A stretch of DNA of 64,000 bases from Alphaproteobacteria bacterium. GTDB taxonomy: Bacteria > Pseudomonadota > Alphaproteobacteria > Ferrovibrionales > Ferrovibrionaceae. The notes under the pieces were generated by a model. The model saw only the letters and a program-made list of their open reading frames with translations, searched no databases and was not told where the DNA came from. The stretch is from contig JAFKFH010000023.1 of NCBI GenBank assembly GCA_017307375.1, forward strand, positions 62,001 through 126,000, read 5' to 3'. Below are positions 16,814 through 24,459 of this stretch, piece by piece (position 1 is the first letter of the stretch; each line of letters starts with the position of its first letter). The translations under genes and the position numbers were made by a program.

Positions 16814-17485
16814 ATGGCTCAGGAAGCGGTCCAGGAAGGCCGCCGCGGCGCGCGGCAGGGTGACATTCTCAAGGCGGCCCGGGCCAGGTTCGTCAAGGAG
16901 GGGGGCTACGCGAAGGCGACGATGGCCGACATCGCGCGCGACGTCGGCGTCGCCGAAGGCACGGTCTACCTCTATTTCGCCTCCAAGCGCGAGCTGGTGC
17001 TGGCGGTGACGGTCGACTGGTTCGGCGAGATCACCGAGCGCACGGCGCGCGAGGTGGCCGCGATCCGCAACCCGCTCGATCGGCTGCGTTTCCTGGTGCT
17101 GCGGCATTTCGACGTGATCCTCGACAACCCCGAGCTTTACCTGATGTTCCTGCGCGAGGTCCGCGCGACGCCGGGCTACCGGCGCTCGGAAGGCCGCGCC
17201 TTGAATCGGCGCTACACCGACCTGCTGAAGGAAGCGCTGGGCAGCGCCACCGGCGGGCTGTCGCCGTCGGCGATGCGCGATCTCGTCTATGGCGGGGTCG
17301 AGCATGTCTGCCTGTCGGCAATCCATCGCGGCGAGGCGACGGCCGTCGACCGCCAGGCGCTGGCAGCCCCGATTGCCGAGGCCTATGCCCGCGCCTTCGG
17401 GCTGGCCGACGCCCAGCCGCTGGACGACCGGCTGCGCCGCATCGAGGAACGCCTCGGCCTCGAAGATCGGCGCGAGGCTGAATAA
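16814..17485 (+). CDS. TetR/AcrR family regulator of the adjacent acyl-CoA operon
   Basis: The 223-residue protein has an N-terminal TetR helix-turn-helix (about residues 13-60: ILKAARARFVKEGGYAKATMADIARDVGVAEGTVYLYF) and a C-terminal ligand-binding region ending in a charged coiled tail (LDDRLRRIEERLG). The frame is open far upstream, but the ATG at 16814 gives a normal N-terminus. It is divergent from the nine-gene acyl-CoA operon with the 25-bp palindrome between them, so it probably represses that operon and itself until an acyl-CoA intermediate binds. The effector is not predictable from sequence. Confidence 0.88.
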   Translation: MAQEAVQEGRRGARQGDILKAARARFVKEGGYAKATMADIARDVGVAEGTVYLYFASKRELVLAVTVDWFGEITERTAREVAAIRNPLDRLRFLVLRHFDVILDNPELYLMFLREVRATPGYRRSEGRALNRRYTDLLKEALGSATGGLSPSAMRDLVYGGVEHVCLSAIHRGEATAVDRQALAAPIAEAYARAFGLADAQPLDDRLRRIEERLGLEDRREAE

Positions 17486-17530
17486 AAGCCTGAAGCGCAT
17501 TCGCGGAACCGATTTCGGGCTGGCGCATTC

Positions 17531-17568
17531 CTTCGTGCGAGACGCCGCTGCAGCGGCGCGAGACGAAG
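17531..17568 (+). repeat. Two-tier inverted repeat upstream of csbD
   Basis: An inner perfect palindrome, CGCCGCTG (17543-17550) followed by CAGCGGCG (17551-17558), is enclosed by CTTCGT (17531-17536) and ACGAAG (17563-17568). It sits 45 bases after the TetR stop and 24 bases before the csbD start. It could be a factor-independent hairpin for the TetR message, without a T-run, or a regulatory hairpin or operator for csbD. Confidence 0.45.
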
Positions 17569-17591
17569 ACCAGCATGAAGGAGTTGTTCCG

Positions 17592-17792
17592 ATGAATACC
17601 GACCAGATCAAGGGCGAGTGGAAGCAGGTCGTCGGGCGGGTCAAGGCCGCCTGGGGCGAGCTGACCGACGACGACCTGGCCCGGATCAACGGCAAGCGCG
17701 ACCAGTTGATCGGCCGAGTCCAGGAACGCTATGGCATCGCCCGCGAGGAGGCCGAACGCCAGGTCAAGGATTGGGAACGCCGCGTCCAGTAA
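17592..17792 (+). CDS. CsbD family stress protein (cytosolic)
   Basis: The 66-residue protein is a typical CsbD-family member: MNTDQIKGEWKQVVG opening, a VKAAWGELTDDDLARINGKRDQL core and a YGIAREEAERQVKDWE helix. CsbD proteins are small, abundant general-stress proteins of unknown biochemical role. The frame begins upstream, but ATG 17592 gives the family N-terminus. A second, exported copy follows 54 bases downstream. Expression under a general stress sigma factor is usual for the family; I found no clear matching promoter here. Confidence 0.93.
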   Translation: MNTDQIKGEWKQVVGRVKAAWGELTDDDLARINGKRDQLIGRVQERYGIAREEAERQVKDWERRVQ

Positions 17793-17846
17793 CGCGCCGC
17801 CCGCCAGACCGATCACGCCATCCGACTCAACTCGCAGGAGCACGCC

Positions 17847-18164
17847 ATGAAGCTCAGCCGCCTCGGTGCCACGGCCGTCACCGCCATCGTCATTGCCCTG
17901 GGGGTCGCCCCGGCGATCACCCTGACCGCTACCGCCGCCCAGGCGCAGGACGGCAAGGTGGTCCCCAGCTGGGACCGGGTAAAAGGCAACTGGAACAAGT
18001 ATGCCGGCCAGGTGCGCCAGGAATGGGGCAAGCTGACCGACGATGACATTGCCGTGATCAACGGCCAACGGCAGGAACTGGTGGGTCGCCTGCAGATCCG
18101 CTACGGCCTGGCCAAGGAAGAGGCCGAGAAGCAGGTCGAGCGGTGGGAGAAGACCGTCAACTGA
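17847..18164 (+). CDS. Exported CsbD-like protein
   Basis: The 105-residue protein has an N-terminal signal peptide (hydrophobic core about residues 9-30, likely cleavage after AQA near 33) followed by a full CsbD-like domain that parallels the preceding gene: WDRVKGNWNKYAGQVRQEWGKLTDDDIAVINGQRQEL and YGLAKEEAEKQVERWE. The mature protein should be periplasmic. Tandem arrangement and close similarity suggest duplication followed by acquisition of a signal peptide. The start follows a GCAGGAG ribosome site. Confidence 0.88.
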   Translation: MKLSRLGATAVTAIVIALGVAPAITLTATAAQAQDGKVVPSWDRVKGNWNKYAGQVRQEWGKLTDDDIAVINGQRQELVGRLQIRYGLAKEEAEKQVERWEKTVN

Positions 18165-18363
18165 CCCGCAAGGGGCTCGCCAGATGGATGATTTTTAATG
18201 AATCCGCCCCTGGTATCGACAGGCCCATGTCCCATATGACGTTGTGACAGCGACAGGCCGGCAACGAAATCGCCCCGGTTCCCCCCTCCTGGCCGATGGA
18301 GCCAGCCGGTCGCCCGACGTCGGATCTCCCCCCGTCCGACGTCCTCCGTGTGACCACGGACCC

Positions 18364-18400
18364 TTGCGCCCGGCCCTTCTCCCCCGAGGGCCGGGCGCAA
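18364..18400. terminator. Hairpin between convergent genes, likely bidirectional terminator
   Basis: A perfect 14-bp stem, TTGCGCCCGGCCCT (18364-18377) with AGGGCCGGGCGCAA (18387-18400), encloses a 9-base loop. It lies in the 239-base gap between the exported CsbD gene and the convergent amidohydrolase gene, three bases past the stop of the latter. There is no clear T-run on either side, so termination strength is uncertain. The rest of the gap holds no convincing gene. Confidence 0.7.
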
Positions 18401-18403
18401 TAC

Positions 18404-19432
18404 TTATCGGACGGCCTCGAAGCCCTCCAGCACGGCGGCGAGGTTGGTGCCGAGCAGGTCGGAAAGATAGCCGCCCTCCTGCACCAGGACGGTAGGCAGG
18501 CCGAGGCGGGCCAGCGCCTCGCCGATCCGGCGGAACCCTGCCGTGGTCACCTTCAAGCCCGCCAGAGGATCATGCTCGGAGGCGTCCAGGCCTAGGGCCA
18601 CGACCAGAGCGCCGGGGGCGAAAGCCCGGATCGCCGCAGCCGCCTGGTCCAGGGCCGGCATGTAGCCGGCATCGTCGGTGCCCAGGGCCAGCGGCAGGTT
18701 GAGATTGGCGCCGAGCCCGGGCCCTTCGCCCCGCTCATGCGCATAGCCCCAGAAGAACGGATAGTACCGGCTCGGCTCGGCATGGATCGAGACGGTCAGC
18801 ACGTCGGGCCGGGCATAGAAGATGCCCTGGGTGCCGTTGCCGTGATGGACATCGACATCGAGGATGGCAACCCGCTCGTGACGCTGGCGCAGATGCGCCG
18901 CCGCGATCGCCGAATTGTTCAGGTAGCAGAACCCGCCGGCCATGTCGCGATAGGCATGATGGCCCGGCGGGCGGCACAGCGCGTAGGCGGCATCCTCGCC
19001 GCCCAGCACCATCTCGGCCGCCGTGACCGCGACGTCGGCTGCGGCGCAGGCGGCGGCGAAGGTGCCCGGCCCGATCGCGCAGGCAGTGTCGGCGGCATGC
19101 CAGCCCAGCCGGCCGACGATCCCGGTCGGGTAAGTGCCCGGCTGCTGGCGCACCGGGTGCATGTTCGGGATCATCTCGTCGCCGGCATCGGGCAAGGCCC
19201 GCCACTGGTCCCAGGCCTCGGCCAGGAACGCGAGATAGTCGGGGCTGTGCACGCGGGCGCGCGGGCCGCCGCCGAAGCCCTCGGCGACGATCAGATCATG
19301 GCGGCCGAGCTTCAGCCCCGCCATCAGGCGATCGGCGCGCTCCGGCTGTTCGGTGGTGCGTACGACCTTGCCGCGCACCAGGAAGAATTGCGGGTCGTGA
19401 CTGCGATGGGCGTCGCTGAAGACGGCTTTCAC
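18404..19432 (-). CDS. Histone deacetylase-family amidohydrolase (acetylpolyamine amidohydrolase type)
   Basis: The 342-residue protein has the arginase/deacetylase fold with the class hallmarks: RPPGHHAY (tandem catalytic His), DVDVHHGNGTQG (Asp and His zinc ligands), and LGLDASEHDPL (third zinc Asp). The opening MKAVFSDAHRSHDPQFFLVRGK with QPERADRL closely resembles bacterial acetylpolyamine amidohydrolases rather than histone deacetylases. It would remove acyl groups from N-acylated amines in the cytosol. Its start overlaps the stop of the GntR regulator gene as ATGA. The divergent aldolase-transporter operon may supply or process the same compound. Confidence 0.88.
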   Translation of the reverse strand: MKAVFSDAHRSHDPQFFLVRGKVVRTTEQPERADRLMAGLKLGRHDLIVAEGFGGGPRARVHSPDYLAFLAEAWDQWRALPDAGDEMIPNMHPVRQQPGTYPTGIVGRLGWHAADTACAIGPGTFAAACAAADVAVTAAEMVLGGEDAAYALCRPPGHHAYRDMAGGFCYLNNSAIAAAHLRQRHERVAILDVDVHHGNGTQGIFYARPDVLTVSIHAEPSRYYPFFWGYAHERGEGPGLGANLNLPLALGTDDAGYMPALDQAAAAIRAFAPGALVVALGLDASEHDPLAGLKVTTAGFRRIGEALARLGLPTVLVQEGGYLSDLLGTNLAAVLEGFEAVR

Positions 19433-20136
19433 CTATGGCCTCCCCTGGGGTCTGCGGGCATGGCGCGGACCAGCCCGGCGACCCCGCGCCAGGCATCGCC
19501 GAGATGGAATTCGACAGCGGCCGCGATACGCGCATCGTCACCGGATTCGATGGCGTCGAGCAGCGGCTTGTGGGTATCGGCAATGCGCTGCGGATCGTCG
19601 TAGAGACGCCCGATCAGCCCGATCACGATGCGCAGTTCGGACGACAGGTCGTCGAACAGGCGCAGCAGGCGGCGGTTGCCCGACATTTCGCAGATCAGCC
19701 TATGCAGGCGGTAATCCTCCTCGACCTGCGCCGCCGGGTCGTGGCCCTGGGCGGCGGCGTCGAGCACGGCCAGCTGGCGGCGCAGCGCCTGCGCCCCCTC
19801 GGGCGTCAACCGCCGGGCCGCCAGCACGGCCGCATGCTTCTCGATGCAGATGCGCAGGTCGTAGAGGTCGTCGATATCCTCGGGCGAATGGGCGCGCACG
19901 AAAAAGCCGCGGCCGGGATGGGTCACCAGCAGCCCTTGGCTTTCCAGCAGCCGCCCCGCCTCGCGCACCGGCGCCCGGCTGACCCCGAGTTCGCGGGCAA
20001 CCGCGGCCTCGGCCACCTTCGATCCCGGCGGCAACTGGCCCGAGACGATCGCCTCGGTCAGCGAGCGGGCGATCTGGCTGACCAGATCCTGGGCGGCGAC
20101 CGCGGTCAGCCCGACGGGCTTGGATGCATGACGCAT
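19429..20136 (-). CDS. GntR family (FCD-type) transcriptional regulator
   Basis: The 235-residue protein has an N-terminal winged helix (about residues 15-85: VAEAAVARELGVSRAPVREAGRLLESQGLL and a GRGFFVR wing) and a C-terminal all-helical FCD ligand-binding domain with metal-ligand-type residues (the Asp/His of EEDYRLHRLI and the HKPLLDAI His). FCD regulators usually respond to small organic acids. It is transcribed with the amidohydrolase gene and divergently from the aldolase/ABC-transporter operon; an inverted repeat at 20173-20196 between them is its likely operator. Confidence 0.88.
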   Translation of the reverse strand: MRHASKPVGLTAVAAQDLVSQIARSLTEAIVSGQLPPGSKVAEAAVARELGVSRAPVREAGRLLESQGLLVTHPGRGFFVRAHSPEDIDDLYDLRICIEKHAAVLAARRLTPEGAQALRRQLAVLDAAAQGHDPAAQVEEDYRLHRLICEMSGNRRLLRLFDDLSSELRIVIGLIGRLYDDPQRIADTHKPLLDAIESGDDARIAAAVEFHLGDAWRGVAGLVRAMPADPRGGHR

Positions 20137-20172
20137 GGGAAAGTTTCCTCGCTGGCGCGATCAGTACCGCCT

Positions 20173-20196
20173 AAAACGTCGACTGTCGACAGTTTT
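20173..20196. promoter_or_regulatory. Inverted repeat, candidate GntR operator
   Basis: The site reads AAAAC, GTCGAC, T, GTCGAC, A, GTTTT: two copies of the palindrome GTCGAC flanked by complementary AAAAC/GTTTT arms, imperfect by one inserted base. It lies 36 bases before the GntR start and about 58 bases before the chosen aldolase start, in the divergent promoter region. Confidence 0.65.
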
Positions 20197-20254
20197 GAAT
20201 TGCACCGTGTGTAGCCCCATGACACAGTTCGCCAAACACCAGCAGGGGTGGCAG

Positions 20255-21028
20255 ATGACGGTCGCGATCAGGACGGCCTCGAACGACGGCGATGCCGTGT
20301 GGGCGACCAAGGTCGACCTGGCGGCGGCCTACCAGTTGATCCATCGCCTGGGTCTCGACGATTCGATCTACACCCACATCTCGGCCCGGCTGCCCGGCCG
20401 GCATGACCGGTTCCTGATCAACCCCTACGGCGCGCGGTTCGAGGAGGTGCAGGCCTCCAATCTCGTCACCGTCGACCTCGACGGCGACGTGGTCGACGAT
20501 CCGATGGGTCTGGGCATCAATCCGGCCGGCTTCACGATCCATTCGGCGATCCACGGCGCCCGCCCCGACCTGGTCTGCGTGCTGCACACCCATACGGTCG
20601 CCGGCGTCGCCGTCTCGTCGCAGCGCGACGGCCTGCTGCCGCTGAACCAGTGGTCGATGCAGTTCACCGACCGCATCGCCTACCATACCTACGAGGGCAT
20701 CGCCCTCGACCTCGACGAACGCCAGCGGCTGGTCGCCGATCTCGGCCGGCACTACGTCATGATCCTGCGCAACCACGGCCTGCTGACTGCCGGCCGTTCG
20801 GTCGCCGAGGCGTTCAAGCTGATGCACAACCTGGAACGCTCGTGCCGGGCGCAGCTGGCAATCCAGTCGGCCGGTGCCCCGATCATGCAGCCGCCGGCCG
20901 GCATTCCGGCCCATACGGCCGCACAATACGACCGCTTCTACGCCGAGACCGAGGCATCGGGCGTCGACATCGAATGGAATGCCTTCAAGCGCTACCTGGA
21001 GCGGCAGGGTACCGACTATCGCAACTGA
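20255..21028 (+). CDS. Class II aldolase/adducin family protein
   Basis: The 257-residue protein has the class II aldolase fold: LINPYGARFEEVQASNLVTVDLDG, the zinc His pair in VLHTHTVAG, and a third zinc His in ILRNHGLL. Family members are fuculose-phosphate-type aldolases, dehydratases or decarboxylases; the exact reaction here is unknown. I chose ATG 20255 because an AGGGGTGG ribosome site precedes it; ATG 20219, which lacks one, would add 12 residues. It is the first gene of an operon with a Dpp-type ABC transporter and a 2-hydroxyacid dehydrogenase. Confidence 0.88.
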   Translation: MTVAIRTASNDGDAVWATKVDLAAAYQLIHRLGLDDSIYTHISARLPGRHDRFLINPYGARFEEVQASNLVTVDLDGDVVDDPMGLGINPAGFTIHSAIHGARPDLVCVLHTHTVAGVAVSSQRDGLLPLNQWSMQFTDRIAYHTYEGIALDLDERQRLVADLGRHYVMILRNHGLLTAGRSVAEAFKLMHNLERSCRAQLAIQSAGAPIMQPPAGIPAHTAAQYDRFYAETEASGVDIEWNAFKRYLERQGTDYRN

Positions 21029-21081
21029 TCCACCAAGGATCGGGCAAACCAACGATCACGAAAAACAGAAGGGGCTTTACG

Positions 21082-22641
21082 GTGCAGACAAGGACCTTGA
21101 CCGGATTCATCGCGACCTTCGGCCTGGCCACGCTGGTGACGGCAACGGCGCTCGCCCAGGGCAAGCCGGGCGGCGTCGCCAACGCGATCATCCAGCCGGA
21201 GCCGCCGGGGCTGATGCTCGGCCTCGTCCAGAACGGGCCGACGCAGATGGTGTCGGGCAACATCTACGAAGGCCTGCTCCGCTACGACGCCAAGCTCAAT
21301 CCGATGCCGTCGCTGGCCGAGAGCTGGACGATCTCGGACGACGGCAAGGTCTACACCTTCAAGCTGAAGCAGGGCGTGACCTGGCATGACGGCAAGCCGT
21401 TCACCGCGGCCGACGTCGTCTTCTCGACCGAATTCCTCAAGCAGACCCACCCGCGCGCCCGCGCCAACATGGCCCAGGTCGACAAGGTGGAGACGCCGGA
21501 CGACCACACCGTCGTCTTCACCCTGAAGCAGCCATTCGGCCCGTTCATCGGCGTCTTCGAGGTCGGCTCGATGCCGATGATCCCGAAGCACATCTACGAC
21601 GGCACCGACTACAAGACCAACCCGGCCAACAACACGCCGGTCGGCACCGGCCCGTTCATGTTCAAGGAGTGGCAGAAGGGTTCGTTCATCAAGCTGGTGA
21701 AGAACCCGAACTATCACGTCAAGGGCAAGCCGCTGCTGGACGAGATCTACTGGCATGTCGTGCCCGACGCGGCCGCCCGCGCGGTCGCCTTCGAGACCGG
21801 CAAGGTCGACATCCTGCCCGGCGGTTCGGTCGAGAACTTCGACGTGCCCCGGCTGTCCAAGCTCAAGGATGTCTGCGTCACCGGCAAGGGGTGGGAGTTC
21901 TTCTCGCCGCTGTCCTGGCTGTGGCTGAACAACCGCCAGGGCCCAACCGCGAACAAGCAGTTCCGCCAGGCGGTGATGTACGCGATGGACCGCGACTTCG
22001 CCAAGAACGTGATCTGGAACGGCCTGGGCAATGTCGCGACCGGCCCGGCCTCGTCGTCGGTGCGTTTCTACACCGACGACGTGCCGAAATATCCCTACGA
22101 TCCGGCCAAGGCCAAGGCGCTGCTGAAGGAAGCCGGCTACAAGGGCGAGAAGGTGCGCCTGCTGCCGCTGCCCTATGGCGAGACCTGGCAGCGCTGGGCC
22201 GAGGCGGTGCGCCAGAACCTGCAGGACGTCGGAATCAACGTCGAGATGGTCGCGACCGACGTGCCCGGCTGGACGCAGAAGACGGCCGAATGGGACTACG
22301 ACATCGCCTTCACCTACCTCTACCAGTACGGCGACCCGGCGCTGGGGGTGGCGCGCACCTACGTCTCGTCGCAGATCCAGAAGGGGTCGCCCTGGAACAA
22401 CGTCGAAGGCTACAGCAACGCTGCGGTCGACCAGTTGTTCGCCGATGGCGCCAACGCCTTTCCCGATCCCAAGCGGAAGGACATCTACGCCAAGGTCCAG
22501 AAGACACTGGTCGAGGACGTGCCGGTGGCCTGGCTGCTGGAACTCGAGTTCCCGACGATCACGCGCTGCAAGGTCAAGGATCTCGTGACCACGGCGATCG
22601 GGGTGAACGACGGCTTCCGCGACGCCTGGATCGACAAGTAA
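21082..22641 (+). CDS. Dpp/Opp-type ABC transporter substrate-binding protein
   Basis: The 519-residue protein is a family 5 periplasmic solute-binding protein: signal peptide (about residues 1-24, ending ALAQG), NIYEGLLRYDAKLNPMPSLAESW, WHDGKPFTAADVVFS and GTGPFMFKEW motifs. These proteins bind peptides, opines, nickel or other cationic or polar ligands. The start is GTG 21082, preceded by AAGGGG; no in-frame ATG fits the signal peptide. It lies 53 bases after the aldolase gene and is followed by its two permeases and a fused ATPase. Confidence 0.9.
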   Translation: MQTRTLTGFIATFGLATLVTATALAQGKPGGVANAIIQPEPPGLMLGLVQNGPTQMVSGNIYEGLLRYDAKLNPMPSLAESWTISDDGKVYTFKLKQGVTWHDGKPFTAADVVFSTEFLKQTHPRARANMAQVDKVETPDDHTVVFTLKQPFGPFIGVFEVGSMPMIPKHIYDGTDYKTNPANNTPVGTGPFMFKEWQKGSFIKLVKNPNYHVKGKPLLDEIYWHVVPDAAARAVAFETGKVDILPGGSVENFDVPRLSKLKDVCVTGKGWEFFSPLSWLWLNNRQGPTANKQFRQAVMYAMDRDFAKNVIWNGLGNVATGPASSSVRFYTDDVPKYPYDPAKAKALLKEAGYKGEKVRLLPLPYGETWQRWAEAVRQNLQDVGINVEMVATDVPGWTQKTAEWDYDIAFTYLYQYGDPALGVARTYVSSQIQKGSPWNNVEGYSNAAVDQLFADGANAFPDPKRKDIYAKVQKTLVEDVPVAWLLELEFPTITRCKVKDLVTTAIGVNDGFRDAWIDK

Positions 22642-22656
22642 GCGCGCCCGGCCGCG

Positions 22657-23625
22657 ATGTCCTTCATCGTCCAGCGTCTGGTCAAGATGGTCGTGGTGCT
22701 GCTGGCCATCGTGGTGCTGAACTTCTTCCTGATCCGGGCTGCGCCCGGCGACCCCGCCCTGGTGATGGCGGGGGAAGCCGGGGCGTCGGACGAGATCTTC
22801 GTCGCCCAGCTCCGCGAACGCTTCGGCCTCGACCAGCCATTGCCGGTGCAGCTGGCGCTGTACGTGAAGGGCATCGCGACCCTCGACCTCGGCTTTTCCT
22901 TCCGCCAGCAAATGCCGGTGGCCGACCTGATCTTCAGCCGGCTGCCGGCCACCCTGCTGCTGACGCTTTCCGCCTTCGCCATCTCGCTCGCCCTCGGCGT
23001 CCTGTTCGGCAGCTTGGCCGCCCGGCGGGCCGGCAGCTGGTCGGACACGCTGATCACGGTCGTCGCGCTGGTCTTCTACGCCACCCCGCTGTTCTGGGTC
23101 GCGCTGATGGCCGTGCTGGTGTTCTCGGTCACCATGGGCTGGCTGCCCGCCTTCGGCTACGAGACCGTCGGTGCCGGCCTGACCGGCGTCGCCCGCCTCT
23201 CCGACATCGCCCAGCACCTGGTGCTGCCGGCGACGACGCTGGGGCTGTTCTTCATGGCGACCTATGCCCGCATGACCCGCGCCTCGATGCTGCAGGTCTC
23301 GCGCCTCGATTTCGTCAAGACCGCGCGGGCCAAGGGCCTGGGCGAAGGCGTGATCCAGCGGCGCCATGTCCTGCGCAACGCCCTGCTGCCGGTGGTGACG
23401 CTGGCCGGCCTGCAGGCCGGCACGCTGGTCGGCGGCGCAGTATTGACCGAGACGGTATTCGCCTGGCCCGGCATCGGCCGCCTGATGTACGAGGCGCTGC
23501 TGCAGCGCGACTACAACCTGCTGCTCGGCATCTTCGTCGTCTCCTCGGCGATGGTGCTGATCTTCAACCTGGTCACCGACCTGATCTACCGGCTGGTCGA
23601 TCCGCGCATCGAGATCAAGGCATGA
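22657..23625 (+). CDS. Dpp-type ABC transporter permease 1 (DppB-like)
   Basis: The 322-residue membrane protein has about six transmembrane helices and the DppB/OppB hallmarks: an N-terminal FLIRAAPGDPALVMAGE periplasmic start, ERFGLDQPLPVQL, and the EAA cytoplasmic loop (DFVKTARAKGLGEGVIQRRHVLRNALLP) that contacts the ATPase. It starts 15 bases after the binding-protein stop and its TGA overlaps the start of the second permease. Confidence 0.93.
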   Translation: MSFIVQRLVKMVVVLLAIVVLNFFLIRAAPGDPALVMAGEAGASDEIFVAQLRERFGLDQPLPVQLALYVKGIATLDLGFSFRQQMPVADLIFSRLPATLLLTLSAFAISLALGVLFGSLAARRAGSWSDTLITVVALVFYATPLFWVALMAVLVFSVTMGWLPAFGYETVGAGLTGVARLSDIAQHLVLPATTLGLFFMATYARMTRASMLQVSRLDFVKTARAKGLGEGVIQRRHVLRNALLPVVTLAGLQAGTLVGGAVLTETVFAWPGIGRLMYEALLQRDYNLLLGIFVVSSAMVLIFNLVTDLIYRLVDPRIEIKA

Positions 23626-24458
23626 AGACGTTCTGGCGCAACCTGCTGCGCAACCGCGGCGCCGCCCTCGGCCTCGTCGTACTCGCCGTCGTGCTGGTCG
23701 TGGCGATCGCCGGCCCGATGCTGTTTCCGAATTCGCCCTGGCGCATGGTGCAGCGCCCGTTCCTGCCGCCGATGACGGTTCCGGGCTTCCTGCTCGGCAC
23801 CGACGCGCTGGGCCGCGACGTCACCGCCGGCCTGATCCACGGCGCGCGCGTCTCGCTGATCGTCGGGCTGGTCTCGACCCTTGCAGCCCTCGCCATCGGC
23901 GTGCCGATCGGGGCGATGGCGGGATATTTCGGCGGACGCGCCGACGACGCCCTGATGCGCTTCACCGAATTCTTCCAGACGATCCCGAGCTTCGCGCTGG
24001 CGATCGTGCTGGTCGCGATCCTGCAGCCGTCGATCTATTCGATCGTCGGCGCCATCGCCATCGTTTCCTGGCCGCCGGTGGCGCGGCTGGTGCGCGGCGA
24101 GGTCCTGTCGCTGCGCGCCCAGGAATACGTCCAGGCGGCGATCGTCACCGGGCACGGCCATGGCTGGATCATCTGGCGCGAGATCCTGCCCAATACCCTG
24201 TCGCCGGTCATCGTGCTGGCCTCGCTGATGGTGGCGACCGCGATCCTGCTGGAATCGTCGCTGTCCTTCCTGGGGCTGGGCGATCCGAACCTGATGTCCT
24301 GGGGCTACATGGTCGGGGCCGGGCGCACGGTGATGCGCCAGGCCTGGTGGATCACCGTGTTCCCCGGCTTTGCCATCCTGCTGACGGTGCTGGCGCTGAA
24401 CCTGATCGGCGAAGGGTTGAACGACGCCCTCAATCCCCGCCTGGCGCGGGAGCGTTGA
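23622..24458 (+). CDS. Dpp-type ABC transporter permease 2 (DppC-like)
   Basis: The 278-residue membrane protein has an N-terminal transmembrane helix (about residues 14-32), the LGTDALGRDVTAGLIHGARVS segment typical of DppC/OppC, and the EAA loop (EYVQAAIVTGHGHGWIIWREILPNTLSP). The frame is open far upstream, but ATG 23622 overlaps the stop of the preceding permease as ATGA and gives the correct N-terminus. It pairs with the first permease in the inner membrane. Confidence 0.93.
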   Translation: MKTFWRNLLRNRGAALGLVVLAVVLVVAIAGPMLFPNSPWRMVQRPFLPPMTVPGFLLGTDALGRDVTAGLIHGARVSLIVGLVSTLAALAIGVPIGAMAGYFGGRADDALMRFTEFFQTIPSFALAIVLVAILQPSIYSIVGAIAIVSWPPVARLVRGEVLSLRAQEYVQAAIVTGHGHGWIIWREILPNTLSPVIVLASLMVATAILLESSLSFLGLGDPNLMSWGYMVGAGRTVMRQAWWITVFPGFAILLTVLALNLIGEGLNDALNPRLARER

Positions 24459-24459
24459 G

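Noticed and set aside
18157-18357. Possible small minus-strand gene between CsbD and the amidohydrolase gene
   Set aside because: Low-complexity product, no ribosome site and overlap with CsbD 3' region; the gap is better explained by a terminator.
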